Shown here: positions 1 to 8,897 of the stretch, piece by piece
Position numbering within the stretch: position 1 is the stretch's first letter
Layout of the letters: each line of letters starts with the position of its first letter
Assembly: GCA_964399165.1 (NCBI GenBank)
Contig: CAYNPO010000008.1
Location: 99,998 to 163,997, forward strand
Origin: UBA6144 sp964399165
GTDB taxonomy: Bacteria; Bdellovibrionota; Bacteriovoracia; Bacteriovoracales; Bacteriovoracaceae
Length of the DNA stretch: 64,000 nucleotides
Reading direction: 5' to 3'
Program-made: the position numbers and the translations under genes
The notes under the pieces: model-generated
Databases searched by the model: none
What the model was told of the DNA's origin: nothing
What the model saw: only the letters and a program-made list of their open reading frames with translations

Positions 1-717
1 GGGCACGCTGGAGCCCGGGTACGTTCCCGTCCTGGGAGACCAGTGAGGAGAACCACTGCACCTGCGAGGCGAACCGCGCGCTCTCCGAGGCCATGCGGGA
101 GAGGAACCCCGCCTCGCCGCCTTTACACCACAGTTCACTCCCCTGCCCTCCGAAGTTGCGGTGGTCGGCCCCATGGCCCTTGCCCAGGTGGCGCCACTTG
201 CGCGCGGACTCGGCGCGGGCCTCATCGGCCGAGGCGTAGAACGGGGGGTTGCACACGGTGAGGGCAAAGGTCTCCCCCGCGAGGATGGCACCGCGGAAGA
301 CTTGTTCTGGCACGGGCTGGCGTCGCAAGGCGATGGCGCTCTCCAGGCCGTTAGCGCGCACGATGCGGGCGGCGCTTCCCAACGCTCCCTCGTCCACGTC
401 CACGCCCACGAAGCTCCAGCCATACTCCTTGTGGCCCACGAGAGGGTAGACGCAGTTCGCGCCCACTCCCACGTCGAGCACGCGCACGGAAGGGCCCCGC
501 TCCCCCACCAGGTCCGCCAAGTGGTGGAGCATGTCCGCGCGTCCGGGGAGCGGCGGGCACAGGTAGCCCTCGGGAATGTCCCAGTCGAGGATGCCATAGG
601 CGTCGGCGAACAGGGCGCGGTTGAGGACCTTCACCGCGCGGGGATCGGAGAAGTCGATGGTTTCACCTTCCACCGGATGGGGGTGCACGAAGGCCCCGAG
701 TTCGGGAACCAAACTCA
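1..717 (-). CDS. rlmF: 23S rRNA (adenine-N6)-methyltransferase RlmF, 3' end cut by window edge
   Basis: Reading the minus strand from a GTG at 717 gives an open frame that runs off the window start. It encodes the S-adenosylmethionine fold (RVLDVGVGANC), the N6-adenine methylase catalytic motif NPPF (TVCNPPFYAS) and the family signature NFGGQGSELWCKGGE followed by QVQWFSSLVSQ, all typical of RlmF, which methylates A1618 of 23S rRNA. About 239 residues are visible and the last part is missing. The codon before the GTG is a TAG stop, so no longer start exists. The family match is by motif; I am confident of it. Confidence 0.9.
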
Positions 718-752
718 CTAAACGAGGAAAAACGTAGCGGGATTGGAAACGA

Positions 753-2021
753 TTACGTGGGTGCATCGTCCGAGGGATTTCCCAACTCCGCTTGTAACTT
801 GCTCCGGTCCAACTCCCCCTCCCATCGCGAGACCACCACCGCCGCCACGCCGTTGCCGATGGTGTTGGTGAGGGCCCGCGCCTCGGACATGAAGCGGTCT
901 ATGCCTAGGATAAGCGCCAGCCCGGCCACGGGCACATGCGGGACAACGGCCAGGGTCGCCGCTAGGGTGATGAAACCCGCGCCGGTCACCCCCGAAGCGC
1001 CCTGGGACGTGAGCGTCGCCACGAGGAAAATGCTGGCCTGCTGGCCCCAGCTCAAATCAATGTTCAATGCCTGGGCCACGAAGACCGCGGCGATGGTGAG
1101 GTAGATGTTGGTTCCGTCCAAATTGAAGGAGTAGCCCGTGGGCACCACCAGCCCCACCACGGATTTCGAGCACCCCAGCTTTTCCAGTTTCTCCATCATG
1201 GGCACCAACACGGACTCGGAGGAAGACGTGCCGAGCACCGTCAGCAACTCCTCGCGGATATAGCGGACGAACTTGAAGATGCTGAATCCCGCCCACTTCG
1301 CCACCAAACCGAGCACTCCCACGATGAACACCACGCACGTGAGGTAGAACACCCCCATGAGCTTCAACAAAGGCCCGAAGGAGTCCACGCCGTACTTACC
1401 AATGGTGAAGGCCATGGCGCCGAAGGCGCCGATGGGGGCGAAGTGCATGAGCAAATGAATGATCTTGAAGAAAACTTGGGAGAGCGAGGCGATCAGGCCG
1501 TGGACTTTCTCGCCGGCTGCCCCTATGTGGCTGAGGGCGTAGCCGAAGAGTACGGCCAGGAGCAGCACCTGCAGTAGACTGCCATCGGCGGAGAAAGCGC
1601 TGAAGAATGTCTTCGGAATGATGTCCAAGAGAAAGTTCACCACCGAGGTGTCGGCCGCCTTCTGGGCGTATGCCCCCACGGCCGCCCCGTCGAGACTGGC
1701 GGGATCCACGTTGAACCCCTTGCCAGGCTTGAATACGTTGACCGCCACCAACCCCAGCAAGAGCGCCACGTTTGAGACACTTTCAAAGTAAAGCAGGGCC
1801 TTGCCCCCGATCCGCCCCACTTTCCTCATATTCCCGGTGTTGGCGATGCCCAGGACCACGGTGTTGAAAATGATCGGAGCGATCAACATTTTGAGGAGAG
1901 CGATGAAAGCGTCTCCCAGCACTTTCATCTCCACCGCCCAAGTAGGGTGGAGCATGCCTAACGCGACACCCAACAGAATGCCGATGAGCACTTGGACGTA
2001 CAGGTGGCGCAAGATTCCCAT
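753..2021 (-). CDS. dctA: C4-dicarboxylate/H+ (Na+) symporter DctA
   Basis: This is a dicarboxylate/amino acid:cation symporter of about 422 residues with the expected hydrophobic helices. It contains the re-entrant loop motif GTSSSESVLVPMM, the NLDGTNIYLT segment, and TSQGASGVTGAGF, all diagnostic of the DAACS family and closest to DctA, which imports succinate, fumarate and malate. The ATG at 2021 aligns well with the DctA N-terminus; an in-frame GTG at 2048 would add nine residues. Neither start has a strong ribosome binding site. It is divergent from the next gene, so control lies in the 107-base gap. Confidence 0.9.
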   Translation of the reverse strand: MGILRHLYVQVLIGILLGVALGMLHPTWAVEMKVLGDAFIALLKMLIAPIIFNTVVLGIANTGNMRKVGRIGGKALLYFESVSNVALLLGLVAVNVFKPGKGFNVDPASLDGAAVGAYAQKAADTSVVNFLLDIIPKTFFSAFSADGSLLQVLLLAVLFGYALSHIGAAGEKVHGLIASLSQVFFKIIHLLMHFAPIGAFGAMAFTIGKYGVDSFGPLLKLMGVFYLTCVVFIVGVLGLVAKWAGFSIFKFVRYIREELLTVLGTSSSESVLVPMMEKLEKLGCSKSVVGLVVPTGYSFNLDGTNIYLTIAAVFVAQALNIDLSWGQQASIFLVATLTSQGASGVTGAGFITLAATLAVVPHVPVAGLALILGIDRFMSEARALTNTIGNGVAAVVVSRWEGELDRSKLQAELGNPSDDAPT

Positions 2022-2128
2022 GCCCCAGCTTAGCCAATCTTCAGGCACCGCGGAAGGCGGATTTGCCCAGTTGTGTCTGCCCCAGGAGAAGCTATCCTGT
2101 AAGGACCCACGTCAAAAGGTTTTTACGG

Positions 2129-4015
2129 ATGAAAACCGCACTGGCCACCGGCCTTCTTGCCCTTTCCATGTCCACCCTCGCCGACCCTGGCGACCAAGTC
2201 CAACGCTGGAGTGGCAACGAGGCCGCCCTGCGCTCCGACCTGCGCCTGATCCTAAGGGAGGCCCGCTGGGGCAACAATGACGTCATCGCCGAGTTCGATG
2301 AAGGCACCCCCCATCGCGTGCGCATCGTGTGCGAGGACGGGAGCATCCACCTGCACGTGAAATCCAGTCGGGATGAAAAAGCCGCCACCATGTACCACGG
2401 ACTGCATAAGCTGGGCTTCCTCTTCCCCCACCCCCGCTGGCAGATCTCCCCGACGAAGGATGCGGCCCTCGCTCAATGCGGGAAAACCTTCAACTGGCGC
2501 CCGGCCTATCCCCAACGCGGGTTCCACTTGCACACTCTCCACCCCAACGAATGGGTGAAGGGCTTTCTGGAGGGTGACAAAGCCATCGCCAACGACACCG
2601 TCCGCTGGACAGCTCGAAACCGCCAGAACGTGCTCGATCTGAGCCTGTTGCGTCCTAACTGGAACCGAGCGATGGCAAGCCTCAAGGACCCCTTCGAACT
2701 GGCCAAGGACCTGGGTATCTCCCGAGGTGTATCCCTGGGCGCGGCCCTGCAACAGCAAAACAGCTTTAAGCTCATTCCGCTGTTCGCGGCCATGACCGGC
2801 CAAGGGGACGAATCAGCGCTCCTGCGCAACATCAGGAAGCTCGGCGAGGCCCTGGACTATGACTTCATGACCATGGAGTCGGGCACCAGCGAATTCACCG
2901 CCGTGAACTACGACCGCGCCCTATCCTGGTTCAACCTGGCCGCGCGGGAGCTCAAGCGTCAGCAAAAGAAGCTCTTCACCAAAGTCCACGTCTCCACCAA
3001 CCAGCACCACGCTACCTACGGCAATTTCAACTTCCTCCCCCGCTTCGCCAGTCGCGAGGTCGGGGTCATGCCCCACACGGTGATGTTCTACGGGCTGTGG
3101 GACAAGAAAGTGCCCATGTACGGCAACAACGACTTCTCCCACATGCTCAAGTTCATGCGCGAGGAAAAAGACAAACGCCCGGTGTGGTACTACCCGGAGA
3201 CTAGCTACTGGGTGGGCATGGACGTGGACGTGCCGCTCTTCCTCACCGACTACCTCACCTCCCGGGCCGAGGACATGCAGAAGCTCCATCCCGAGGGTAT
3301 CCAGGGCCACTTCAACTTCACCTCCGGCCATGAAATGGGCTACTGGCTCTTCGACTGGACCCTGGCGCTCAACAACGACCTGGACGAGGAGTTTAGTCCC
3401 CTGAGCGGCCTCAAGCTTTTGGGCGAGGATGAGGAGACCTGGCGGCGGATCATCGCCTACCAGACCAAGCACTTCAAGGACAACCAGCTCATCGCCATCA
3501 TCAGCGCTTCCAACATCCAGGACGAGCTCACCTCCAAGCACCGCATCCACGAGCGCAAGATCCTCAAGGAAGTGGCCCGCTCCGCCATGGTCCGCGAGGC
3601 CGAAATCCTCAAGCTCGAAAACGCCCTGGCCGAGGTCCCGGACCTCTCCGGTGTGAAGCACCCCGAGCTCAAACTCATGCTGGAAGTGACCGAGCGTCGG
3701 ATCCACCACGCCCTGGCCGTGCGAAAGGCCCTGCGCCACCCCAAGCGCTCCGAGGAGCGGACCGCCGAGCTCGCTAGCGCCGCCCGTGAGCGGCAGGACG
3801 CCCTGGAGAGCATCAACGCCATCCGCCGCGCTTATAACCGCTACCCCAGCGCCAAAGTCTTCGAGCGCAACCGCAACTCCACCAGCTACCAGTTCGGCTA
3901 CCTGTGGACCGCGGCCACCCTGCACTTCTGGAACCGGGAGGAGCAGATGGTGAAGAACGAGAACTACTTCCCGTTCTTCATGAACATCTACAACGTCATC
4001 GACATCATCTTCTAA
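2129..4015 (+). CDS. large exported protein, glycoside-hydrolase-like (DUF4838-like)
   Basis: The 628-residue product starts with a signal peptide (MKTALATGLLALSMSTLA). The region around MYHGLHKLGFLFPHP resembles the small domain that precedes the catalytic barrel in GH20, GH67 and DUF4838 proteins, and the following WRPAYPQRGFHLHTLHP resembles the barrel entry. Aromatic-rich segments later in the protein fit a carbohydrate-binding barrel. The ATG at 2129 was chosen because it starts the signal peptide. An inverted repeat follows the stop. The assignment to a hydrolase fold is an inference from weak motifs; substrate unknown. Confidence 0.72.
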   Translation: MKTALATGLLALSMSTLADPGDQVQRWSGNEAALRSDLRLILREARWGNNDVIAEFDEGTPHRVRIVCEDGSIHLHVKSSRDEKAATMYHGLHKLGFLFPHPRWQISPTKDAALAQCGKTFNWRPAYPQRGFHLHTLHPNEWVKGFLEGDKAIANDTVRWTARNRQNVLDLSLLRPNWNRAMASLKDPFELAKDLGISRGVSLGAALQQQNSFKLIPLFAAMTGQGDESALLRNIRKLGEALDYDFMTMESGTSEFTAVNYDRALSWFNLAARELKRQQKKLFTKVHVSTNQHHATYGNFNFLPRFASREVGVMPHTVMFYGLWDKKVPMYGNNDFSHMLKFMREEKDKRPVWYYPETSYWVGMDVDVPLFLTDYLTSRAEDMQKLHPEGIQGHFNFTSGHEMGYWLFDWTLALNNDLDEEFSPLSGLKLLGEDEETWRRIIAYQTKHFKDNQLIAIISASNIQDELTSKHRIHERKILKEVARSAMVREAEILKLENALAEVPDLSGVKHPELKLMLEVTERRIHHALAVRKALRHPKRSEERTAELASAARERQDALESINAIRRAYNRYPSAKVFERNRNSTSYQFGYLWTAATLHFWNREEQMVKNENYFPFFMNIYNVIDIIF

Positions 4016-4021
4016 GGGCCC

Positions 4022-4056
4022 CGGTTCCTGTAAGTTTTACAGGAACCGACCTTTTC
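4022..4056 (+). terminator. intrinsic terminator after the large exported protein
   Basis: Twelve-base arms (CGGTTCCTGTAA and TTACAGGAACCG) separated by three bases lie seven bases after the stop of the upstream gene and are followed by a short T-rich tail (ACCTTTTCC). Confidence 0.7.
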
Positions 4057-4096
4057 CGCCTCCCCAATCCCTCCCGGCCGGTGCTACCTCCGCCCC

Positions 4097-4663
4097 ATGC
4101 TGAACCTCACGGCCATGGCCCTAGTTCTCCTGCTCGCCTCTCCCGCCCGCGCCGGCCTCGAAGTGGCGTTCCAGGGGTGCGATGAAAACCAAATCCGGAA
4201 GCTCACCAATGCCCACGAGCGCAACGCCTTCATCGTGGACGACCTGTTCCGCCAGATCGACCGCGCCCGGGTGGAGTACCCCCAACACGCCCGCCGCCTC
4301 ACCAGCGCCCGCAACATGCTGGCCTGCCTTTCCGGCAAGCTCCCCAACCTGGTCTACCAGTGCACGGAGCTGGACGGCGCCGACGGCTGGACCGTGCCCC
4401 TGGTGGGCACTTTGGTCAAGATCGACAACGACGCCATCAACAATCAGAACTGGGGCCGGTCCAATTACATCAGTTCCATCATGATTCACGAGGCCGCCCA
4501 CAAATGCGGCGCCACCGACAGCCTGTACATCCACCAGAACCGGGCACCGGGGCCCCGCAGCACGCGCTTCACCGAATGGATGCGCATCGCCAGCACCTAC
4601 CAGTACTGGGTGATTTGGGGTTTCTGCGTGCCTTACGAGAATTGTCCTGAACGGGCCCCCTGA
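4097..4663 (+). CDS. exported zinc peptidase-like protein, snapalysin-type motif
   Basis: The 188-residue protein has a signal peptide ending near ARA-G20. Residues 131-141 read HEAAHKCGATD, i.e. HExxHxxGxxD, the zinc site of snapalysin-like metzincins where Asp replaces the third His; an aspzincin is also possible. Several cysteines suggest disulfides after export. The motif is directly visible; peptidase activity is inferred and no substrate can be named. It lies between an upstream terminator and an independently signalled DUF3617 gene. Confidence 0.78.
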   Translation: MLNLTAMALVLLLASPARAGLEVAFQGCDENQIRKLTNAHERNAFIVDDLFRQIDRARVEYPQHARRLTSARNMLACLSGKLPNLVYQCTELDGADGWTVPLVGTLVKIDNDAINNQNWGRSNYISSIMIHEAAHKCGATDSLYIHQNRAPGPRSTRFTEWMRIASTYQYWVIWGFCVPYENCPERAP

Positions 4664-4719
4664 GGGCGCTTGCCGGGCGGGAAAGGAGAGGTAGACTGGA
4701 GGGCACAAAGGAGTCCTCC

Positions 4720-5253
4720 ATGAAAAGCCTCGCTCTTCTCTTCGCCCTCGCCGCCCTCCCCGTCACCGCCGCCGTCAACATGAAACCCGGACTGTGGAGA
4801 ATCGACACCGTGGTCGTGCGCGACGGCAAGGAAACCGATCCGACGGCGCACATGAAGGCCGCCCTGGCCAAGATGTCTCCCGAGCAGCGCAAGCACGTGG
4901 AGGAAATGATGGGCAAAATGGGCGGGGCCCACGGCGCCCCCCCGGTGGGGTTGGGCAAGGACGGCGGCGTGCAGGTGTGCTACACCCCCGCCATGCTCGC
5001 CAACCCCCAGGGCATGGCCAATCAACATGCGCCCAGCGGCTGCAAGTCTCGTGTGATTGAGCACAGCGCCCTTAAACTCTCGGTCGAGTTCCAATGCGAG
5101 GACGGTTCCAAGGGCAAGGGCGCTTGGTCCACCACCAGCGACACCTTTGAAGGCAAGATGGAGTTGGATTCTCCCAAGAGCGGGAAGAGCGTGGTCCGCA
5201 ACAAAGGCAAGTTTTTGTCGGCGGATTGCGGGAAGCTGAAGCCCAAGGCGTGA
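4720..5253 (+). CDS. exported DUF3617-like protein
   Basis: The 177-residue protein has a signal peptide (MKSLALLFALAALPVTAA) and then the typical DUF3617 opening (MKPGLWRIDTVV), a Met/Lys/Glu-rich helix, two cysteines around CYTP and SGCK, and a C-terminal beta-rich half (LSVEFQCEDGSKGKG...). DUF3617 proteins are small periplasmic proteins of unknown role. An AAAGGAG-type ribosome binding site precedes the ATG. The stop overlaps the GTG start of the next small gene. Confidence 0.85.
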   Translation: MKSLALLFALAALPVTAAVNMKPGLWRIDTVVVRDGKETDPTAHMKAALAKMSPEQRKHVEEMMGKMGGAHGAPPVGLGKDGGVQVCYTPAMLANPQGMANQHAPSGCKSRVIEHSALKLSVEFQCEDGSKGKGAWSTTSDTFEGKMELDSPKSGKSVVRNKGKFLSADCGKLKPKA

Positions 5254-5480
5254 GCCGGGAGCTTCGGAGGGTCAGCTTGGCGGGAGAGGTCTTCCTCTAC
5301 CCCTCACCCGTGCTGCCGGACCAGAAGTACCTCATCGCCTGCGTGGATGAGGCCCAAGCGAAAGAAATCCAGGAGGGGGTGGCCGAAGGGCACATCCCCC
5401 ACCCGGATTCGATTGACTCGCCTTTTGAGTTCCTGCGGTTTCACACGGACGGGAACACGAGAATCTTGGGCAAAACTTAA
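5250..5480 (+). CDS. small protein of unknown function, coupled to the DUF3617 gene
   Basis: A GTG at 5250 overlaps the TGA of the preceding gene (GTGA), giving a 76-residue soluble protein without signal or membrane segments. The sequence has normal composition (for example PVLPDQKYLIACVDEAQAK) and reads through to the convergent neighbour, with which it overlaps by four bases. I do not recognise the family. The overlap argues for translational coupling; lack of homology evidence keeps confidence moderate. Confidence 0.45.
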   Translation: MSRELRRVSLAGEVFLYPSPVLPDQKYLIACVDEAQAKEIQEGVAEGHIPHPDSIDSPFEFLRFHTDGNTRILGKT

Positions 5481-6469
5481 AACACGTCCTCTACTTTAAG
5501 GCGGTTGGCGGGCGAGCACCTCCCGAAGAGCCTCACCCGCTGTCGGCAGGCCAGCTCGGGGTAAGCTGACCAGCGGTCCTCAAGCCCCGCTTCCCGGATG
5601 ATGACTCTCATGTTCCTCGCCACAGTGTCTGAGTAAGTCACACCGGGTTGACTTCCCGCTACTGCAGAAGCGCCAGCGTAGCGGATCAGATGGAAAGCGT
5701 AAGCGTACAGCACCGTCGCCAAATCCTTGCCGACCAGATTGTCCCCCAATGACCTGAAGTGCGCGGCATTCGCGTAGACGTGCGCCTTGGCGTCGTGACC
5801 ACATTGCCCCTCGGGGTTGAAGTCCATCATCGACCTGCATGAGCCTTCCCAGCCCAAGGTCGTCAGCGCGTACCACATCTGGAGGGGATCGATCTTGCCG
5901 GGCCGCAAGTACACGCCACGGCGGATGGCGGTCTGCAATCGCAAGTCGTTCCGTCCTTCCATCAAAGCCGCGGCCAGGGCATCCACGAACTCTTCGTCGG
6001 AGGATAAGTAGGACGGTACGAGATGATGGATCGTCTCATGCAACAGTAGTCGCGCGAAATCCACGGGCGCTTGGTTTGCGCCGCGAGCGCTAAAGTAAAT
6101 CGCATCTCCGCGCCGCTCGCCCGTCATAGCGCCCAACCCGGTGAAGCGACGGTAGTCTGCAGGGAGACGGACACCGTCGCTGCGCCCATCACCAGGGATG
6201 ACCACGATGCTTTCAAGGAACAGGATCTTATTGGTCGCTTTGAGCGCGGCGATTTCCGAGGACACATGGGCCTTGAAATCCTCGGGGTAGACCGAAGCCC
6301 GTATTCGGGAGTTGATCAGGCGGATGGCGTCGTCCAGTTTCTGCTGGTCCGGGAAAGGCTGGGCGTAAACCTCGAAGGGATCGCCGCCGTGGCCGCCAGC
6401 GCCCTCAGACGCCAGCACACTAAAGGTACACACGAGGCTTAAAGCCAAAATCGCCTTTTTCAAGTTCAT
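5477..6469 (-). CDS. exported HExxH protein, putative zinc peptidase
   Basis: The 330-residue product has a signal peptide (cleavage near LAS-EG) and the zinc-binding helix LLLHETIHHL at residues 141-150 (H144, E145, H148). A Glu-rich stretch (SSDEEFVDALA) follows 10-15 residues later and could supply a third ligand as in gluzincins. Its ATG overlaps the stop of the TIGR02147 regulator gene (ATGA), so the two are translationally coupled. Gly/His-rich N-terminus (GAGGHGGD) follows the signal peptide. Activity is inferred from the motif only. Confidence 0.82.
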   Translation of the reverse strand: MNLKKAILALSLVCTFSVLASEGAGGHGGDPFEVYAQPFPDQQKLDDAIRLINSRIRASVYPEDFKAHVSSEIAALKATNKILFLESIVVIPGDGRSDGVRLPADYRRFTGLGAMTGERRGDAIYFSARGANQAPVDFARLLLHETIHHLVPSYLSSDEEFVDALAAALMEGRNDLRLQTAIRRGVYLRPGKIDPLQMWYALTTLGWEGSCRSMMDFNPEGQCGHDAKAHVYANAAHFRSLGDNLVGKDLATVLYAYAFHLIRYAGASAVAGSQPGVTYSDTVARNMRVIIREAGLEDRWSAYPELACRQRVRLFGRCSPANRLKVEDVF

Positions 6470-7287
6470 GATTGCTTCTCCATTTCAGTGGGTTGTTTTT
6501 GCAAAGGGTAAAGGTACATGCCGAACTCGTAGACCTGGGTACGGCGTCCCGTCTCCAGCAACGCGCTCATGCGGTTGGTGAACTCTTCGACCAGGGCCTT
6601 CGCCTCGGGGATCCGCTCGGGGTCGATGGCCATGGTCATGTAGGTCATGCTGCGTTTTTCGATGGGGTCGTTCTCGAGCGAGTGCACCGCCTTCTCCAGG
6701 CTCTGGCGCGTGTGGCGCTTGAGGGCCGCGTTGGTCATGTGCTTGTCGGCGGTGGTGAAGTGGGCGTTGGTGCAGACGTAGGTCCCGTTTTCTTCGGCGA
6801 GCAGCCCCACTTGCACCAGGCGCTCCAGGGCGAGCTTGGCCTCAAGCTCCGTGATGCCCAGCTGGCCCGCGATCCACTTAGGCGCAGGTTTAAAGCCCTC
6901 CACGCACGTGAGCATCAGAACCGCGTAGTGGTACCAATCCCCGATCACCTTGAAGAGTTCGAGGCTGAGTTCGCGGGGTTTGGGCACGTGCTGGATCTTC
7001 TTGAACACGGGGTTCAGGCGGCGAAGTCCCCGGCGCTGGTGCTTATGCGCAAGCGAGCCGAGGAATTGGTCTTGCTCTTCCGGGCCCAGGTCCAGCTGCT
7101 TCAGGAGCTTCTGGGCCACAGGGTAAGAAGGCACGCGCTTGCCGGACAAAAACTGGGATAGGACCGCAGGAGAGATCCCGCAGGCCTTGGCGAAGGCCCT
7201 GAGCGAGTAGCGGGGGTTTTTCTCACACCGCTCGGCGAGCTCGCGTCCCAGGCATTGCAGATAATAGAGGTCGTTGGGCGTTTCCAT
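6466..7287 (-). CDS. TIGR02147-family transcriptional regulator (DUF4423)
   Basis: The 273-residue protein starts with METPNDLYYLQ. An N-terminal Xre-like helix-turn-helix (SLRAFAKACGISPAVLSQFLSGKR) is followed by a DUF4423 winged-helix region (DWYHYAVLMLTCVEGF, then ITELEAKLALERLVQVGLL) and the conserved MTMAI segment. These are hallmarks of TIGR02147, a paralogous family described in Fibrobacter and Bdellovibrio. An in-frame longer start at 7338 would fall inside a palindrome, so 7287 is preferred. It is coupled to the exported HExxH gene by a four-base overlap and probably controls it. Confidence 0.88.
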   Translation of the reverse strand: METPNDLYYLQCLGRELAERCEKNPRYSLRAFAKACGISPAVLSQFLSGKRVPSYPVAQKLLKQLDLGPEEQDQFLGSLAHKHQRRGLRRLNPVFKKIQHVPKPRELSLELFKVIGDWYHYAVLMLTCVEGFKPAPKWIAGQLGITELEAKLALERLVQVGLLAEENGTYVCTNAHFTTADKHMTNAALKRHTRQSLEKAVHSLENDPIEKRSMTYMTMAIDPERIPEAKALVEEFTNRMSALLETGRRTQVYEFGMYLYPLQKQPTEMEKQS

Positions 7288-7324
7288 GCCCCGGTTTATA
7301 GAGGCAATCAGCGCCCCGCGCAAC

Positions 7325-7353
7325 ACTGCTGCAAACAATGTGTTTGCAGCAGT
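7325..7353. promoter_or_regulatory. palindromic operator-like site upstream of the TIGR02147 gene
   Basis: Two perfect 13-base arms, ACTGCTGCAAACA at 7325-7337 and TGTTTGCAGCAGT at 7341-7353, flank a three-base spacer. A third copy of the core TGCAAAC lies at 7364-7370. The site begins 38 bases upstream of the regulator start and has no T-run, so it fits an autoregulatory operator better than a terminator. Binding by the adjacent protein is inferred. Confidence 0.62.
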
Positions 7354-7388
7354 GGCGGGTTAGTGCAAACGTGAAAAAACTACAGGGT

Positions 7389-7847
7389 TCAGAGAAGTGT
7401 GATGCCCCACTCGCGCAGCATGGCCTCCTCATCCTGGTTGAGGATGGGACGAGAAGACCCCTGCCGACCTAAGACGGCCCCGGTCTCCCAATCCACGGTG
7501 TAGCCCACCCAGCCTGTGGGCTCGGGCCCCAAAAACCGGCGTAGCACCAAGCGGCCGGGCACGATCTGGCGGCTCTTGTGGTAAGTCACGGAGAAAGCCC
7601 CCATCCCCTCACGGTCGAGGAAGAAGCGGATGACTTCGTTCTGTCGGTCGTCAGCGGAGACCTTCCACAACAATTCCATCCGTCCGTAGCGGCGGACGTT
7701 ATAGACACCCCCCACCTGCCCTTCGGGTTCCAGCGTGCCCACCAGCGTGCGGAAGCGCTCCCACTCCTGGAAAAGGACCTGGGAAACCTCGGTTTGGGCA
7801 AGGGCCTGGGAGAGCCCGAGACAGAGAATGAGCAAGAAGCGTTTCAT
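7389..7847 (-). CDS. small exported protein of unknown function
   Basis: The ATG at 7847 is preceded by a strong GAGGAGG site and starts a signal peptide (MKRFLLILCLGLSQALA). The mature part of about 135 residues is rich in beta-forming segments and Arg/aromatic residues (VYNVRRYGRMELLWKV), with no cysteines and no motif I recognise. It is divergent from the dehalogenase-like gene, with a 141-base shared upstream region. Confidence 0.75.
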   Translation of the reverse strand: MKRFLLILCLGLSQALAQTEVSQVLFQEWERFRTLVGTLEPEGQVGGVYNVRRYGRMELLWKVSADDRQNEVIRFFLDREGMGAFSVTYHKSRQIVPGRLVLRRFLGPEPTGWVGYTVDWETGAVLGRQGSSRPILNQDEEAMLREWGITLL

Positions 7848-7988
7848 GGGTACCTCCTCATAGGCCCCGAAACTACGTTCTTGGACGCGAGAAGGCCCTC
7901 CGCAGAGCAAAACGTCCCCCTGGAATTTTTGCTGACTTGCCCCCTTCCAGGCCCCTGTCAGTCTAGACTCTCAGGATCGGAGACCCCC

Positions 7989-8897
7989 ATGAAACTGCTG
8001 TCGCTGCTCACGCTCCTCGTGGCCTTCCCTACCTGGGCGATATCCTCCCCTTACGACGCCCACGTGGCGCGCTTGAAAAGGGCGGATGTGCTGGGGCAAT
8101 CCATCGCCTATGTTGACGAAGGCCAGGGTCCTGCCGTGGTCCTCATGCACGGGATCCCCACATCCTCCTGGATGTACCGGAATGTCATTCCACTCCTTGT
8201 AGCCGCTGGCCGCCGGGTGATCGCACCAGACCTTCTCGGCTTCGGGGAAAGCGGGCGCCCTGCGGACCGCTCCCTTCTTCTGGTCCCCAACCAAGCACAA
8301 CTCATGCTGACTCTCCTGAAGGATGAGCTCAAACTGGAGCGCTGGACCCACGTGGTCCACGACTTCGCCGGCCCCATCACGTGGGAGATGGCCGAAGACC
8401 CGCGTTTCACCCCCTCGGGGTTGGTGGTGCTCGACACCCTCGCCTTCAATGAAGGATGGAACCCGGGCATGAACTTCCTCATGCGCACGGTGATGCGTGC
8501 GGGAACCGGCGTGCCCGGCGTGCGCCAGGTGTTCTTCCACCAGGCCTTCCGTGACATGGTCTCCACGCCGGGCGTGGCCGATGCCGACATGCTCGAGGGC
8601 TATTGCCGTCCCATGATCGAGGGCGGAGCCGCCTCCTACCGCACCCTACTCTTCTCCACCAACCAACTCGCCGGTGAGCTGCCCCGCTACCAGGGAACCT
8701 TGCGCTCCCTGGGCGTTCCGGCTGCCATCGTGTGGGGAAGAAACGACGCCTTCTTGTCCGTGGAAACTCAGATGCCTCCCATCCGCGACGCCCTGGGTGT
8801 GCCCCAGGAGCGGGTCACCATTCTCAACGATGCCAAGCACTTGGTGGCGGACGAGCAACCTGAAGCGGTGGCCGCGGCGGTGCTGGGACTGCCCTAG
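7989..8897 (+). CDS. exported alpha/beta hydrolase, haloalkane dehalogenase-like
   Basis: The 302-residue protein has a signal peptide and an alpha/beta-hydrolase fold. HGIPTSSWMYR at residue 54 forms the oxyanion loop, PDLLGFGES follows, and the nucleophile elbow is VHDFAG, so the nucleophile is Asp125 and not Ser. The C-terminal AKHLV provides the catalytic His. An Asp nucleophile is typical of haloalkane dehalogenases and epoxide hydrolases; the helical cap is present. A periplasmic location is unusual for a dehalogenase. The start is set by the signal peptide. It converges on the DsbA-like gene with a four-base overlap. Confidence 0.85.
   Translation: MKLLSLLTLLVAFPTWAISSPYDAHVARLKRADVLGQSIAYVDEGQGPAVVLMHGIPTSSWMYRNVIPLLVAAGRRVIAPDLLGFGESGRPADRSLLLVPNQAQLMLTLLKDELKLERWTHVVHDFAGPITWEMAEDPRFTPSGLVVLDTLAFNEGWNPGMNFLMRTVMRAGTGVPGVRQVFFHQAFRDMVSTPGVADADMLEGYCRPMIEGGAASYRTLLFSTNQLAGELPRYQGTLRSLGVPAAIVWGRNDAFLSVETQMPPIRDALGVPQERVTILNDAKHLVADEQPEAVAAAVLGLP

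Noticed and set aside
2921..3925. 334-residue minus-strand frame opposite the 2.1-4.0 kb gene
   Set aside because: No signal, motif or ribosome binding site; antisense of a gene with signal peptide and terminator.
7325..7353. Palindrome read as a terminator of the upstream small exported gene
   Set aside because: There is no U-run after the hairpin on either strand and the site sits at an operator position for the regulator.
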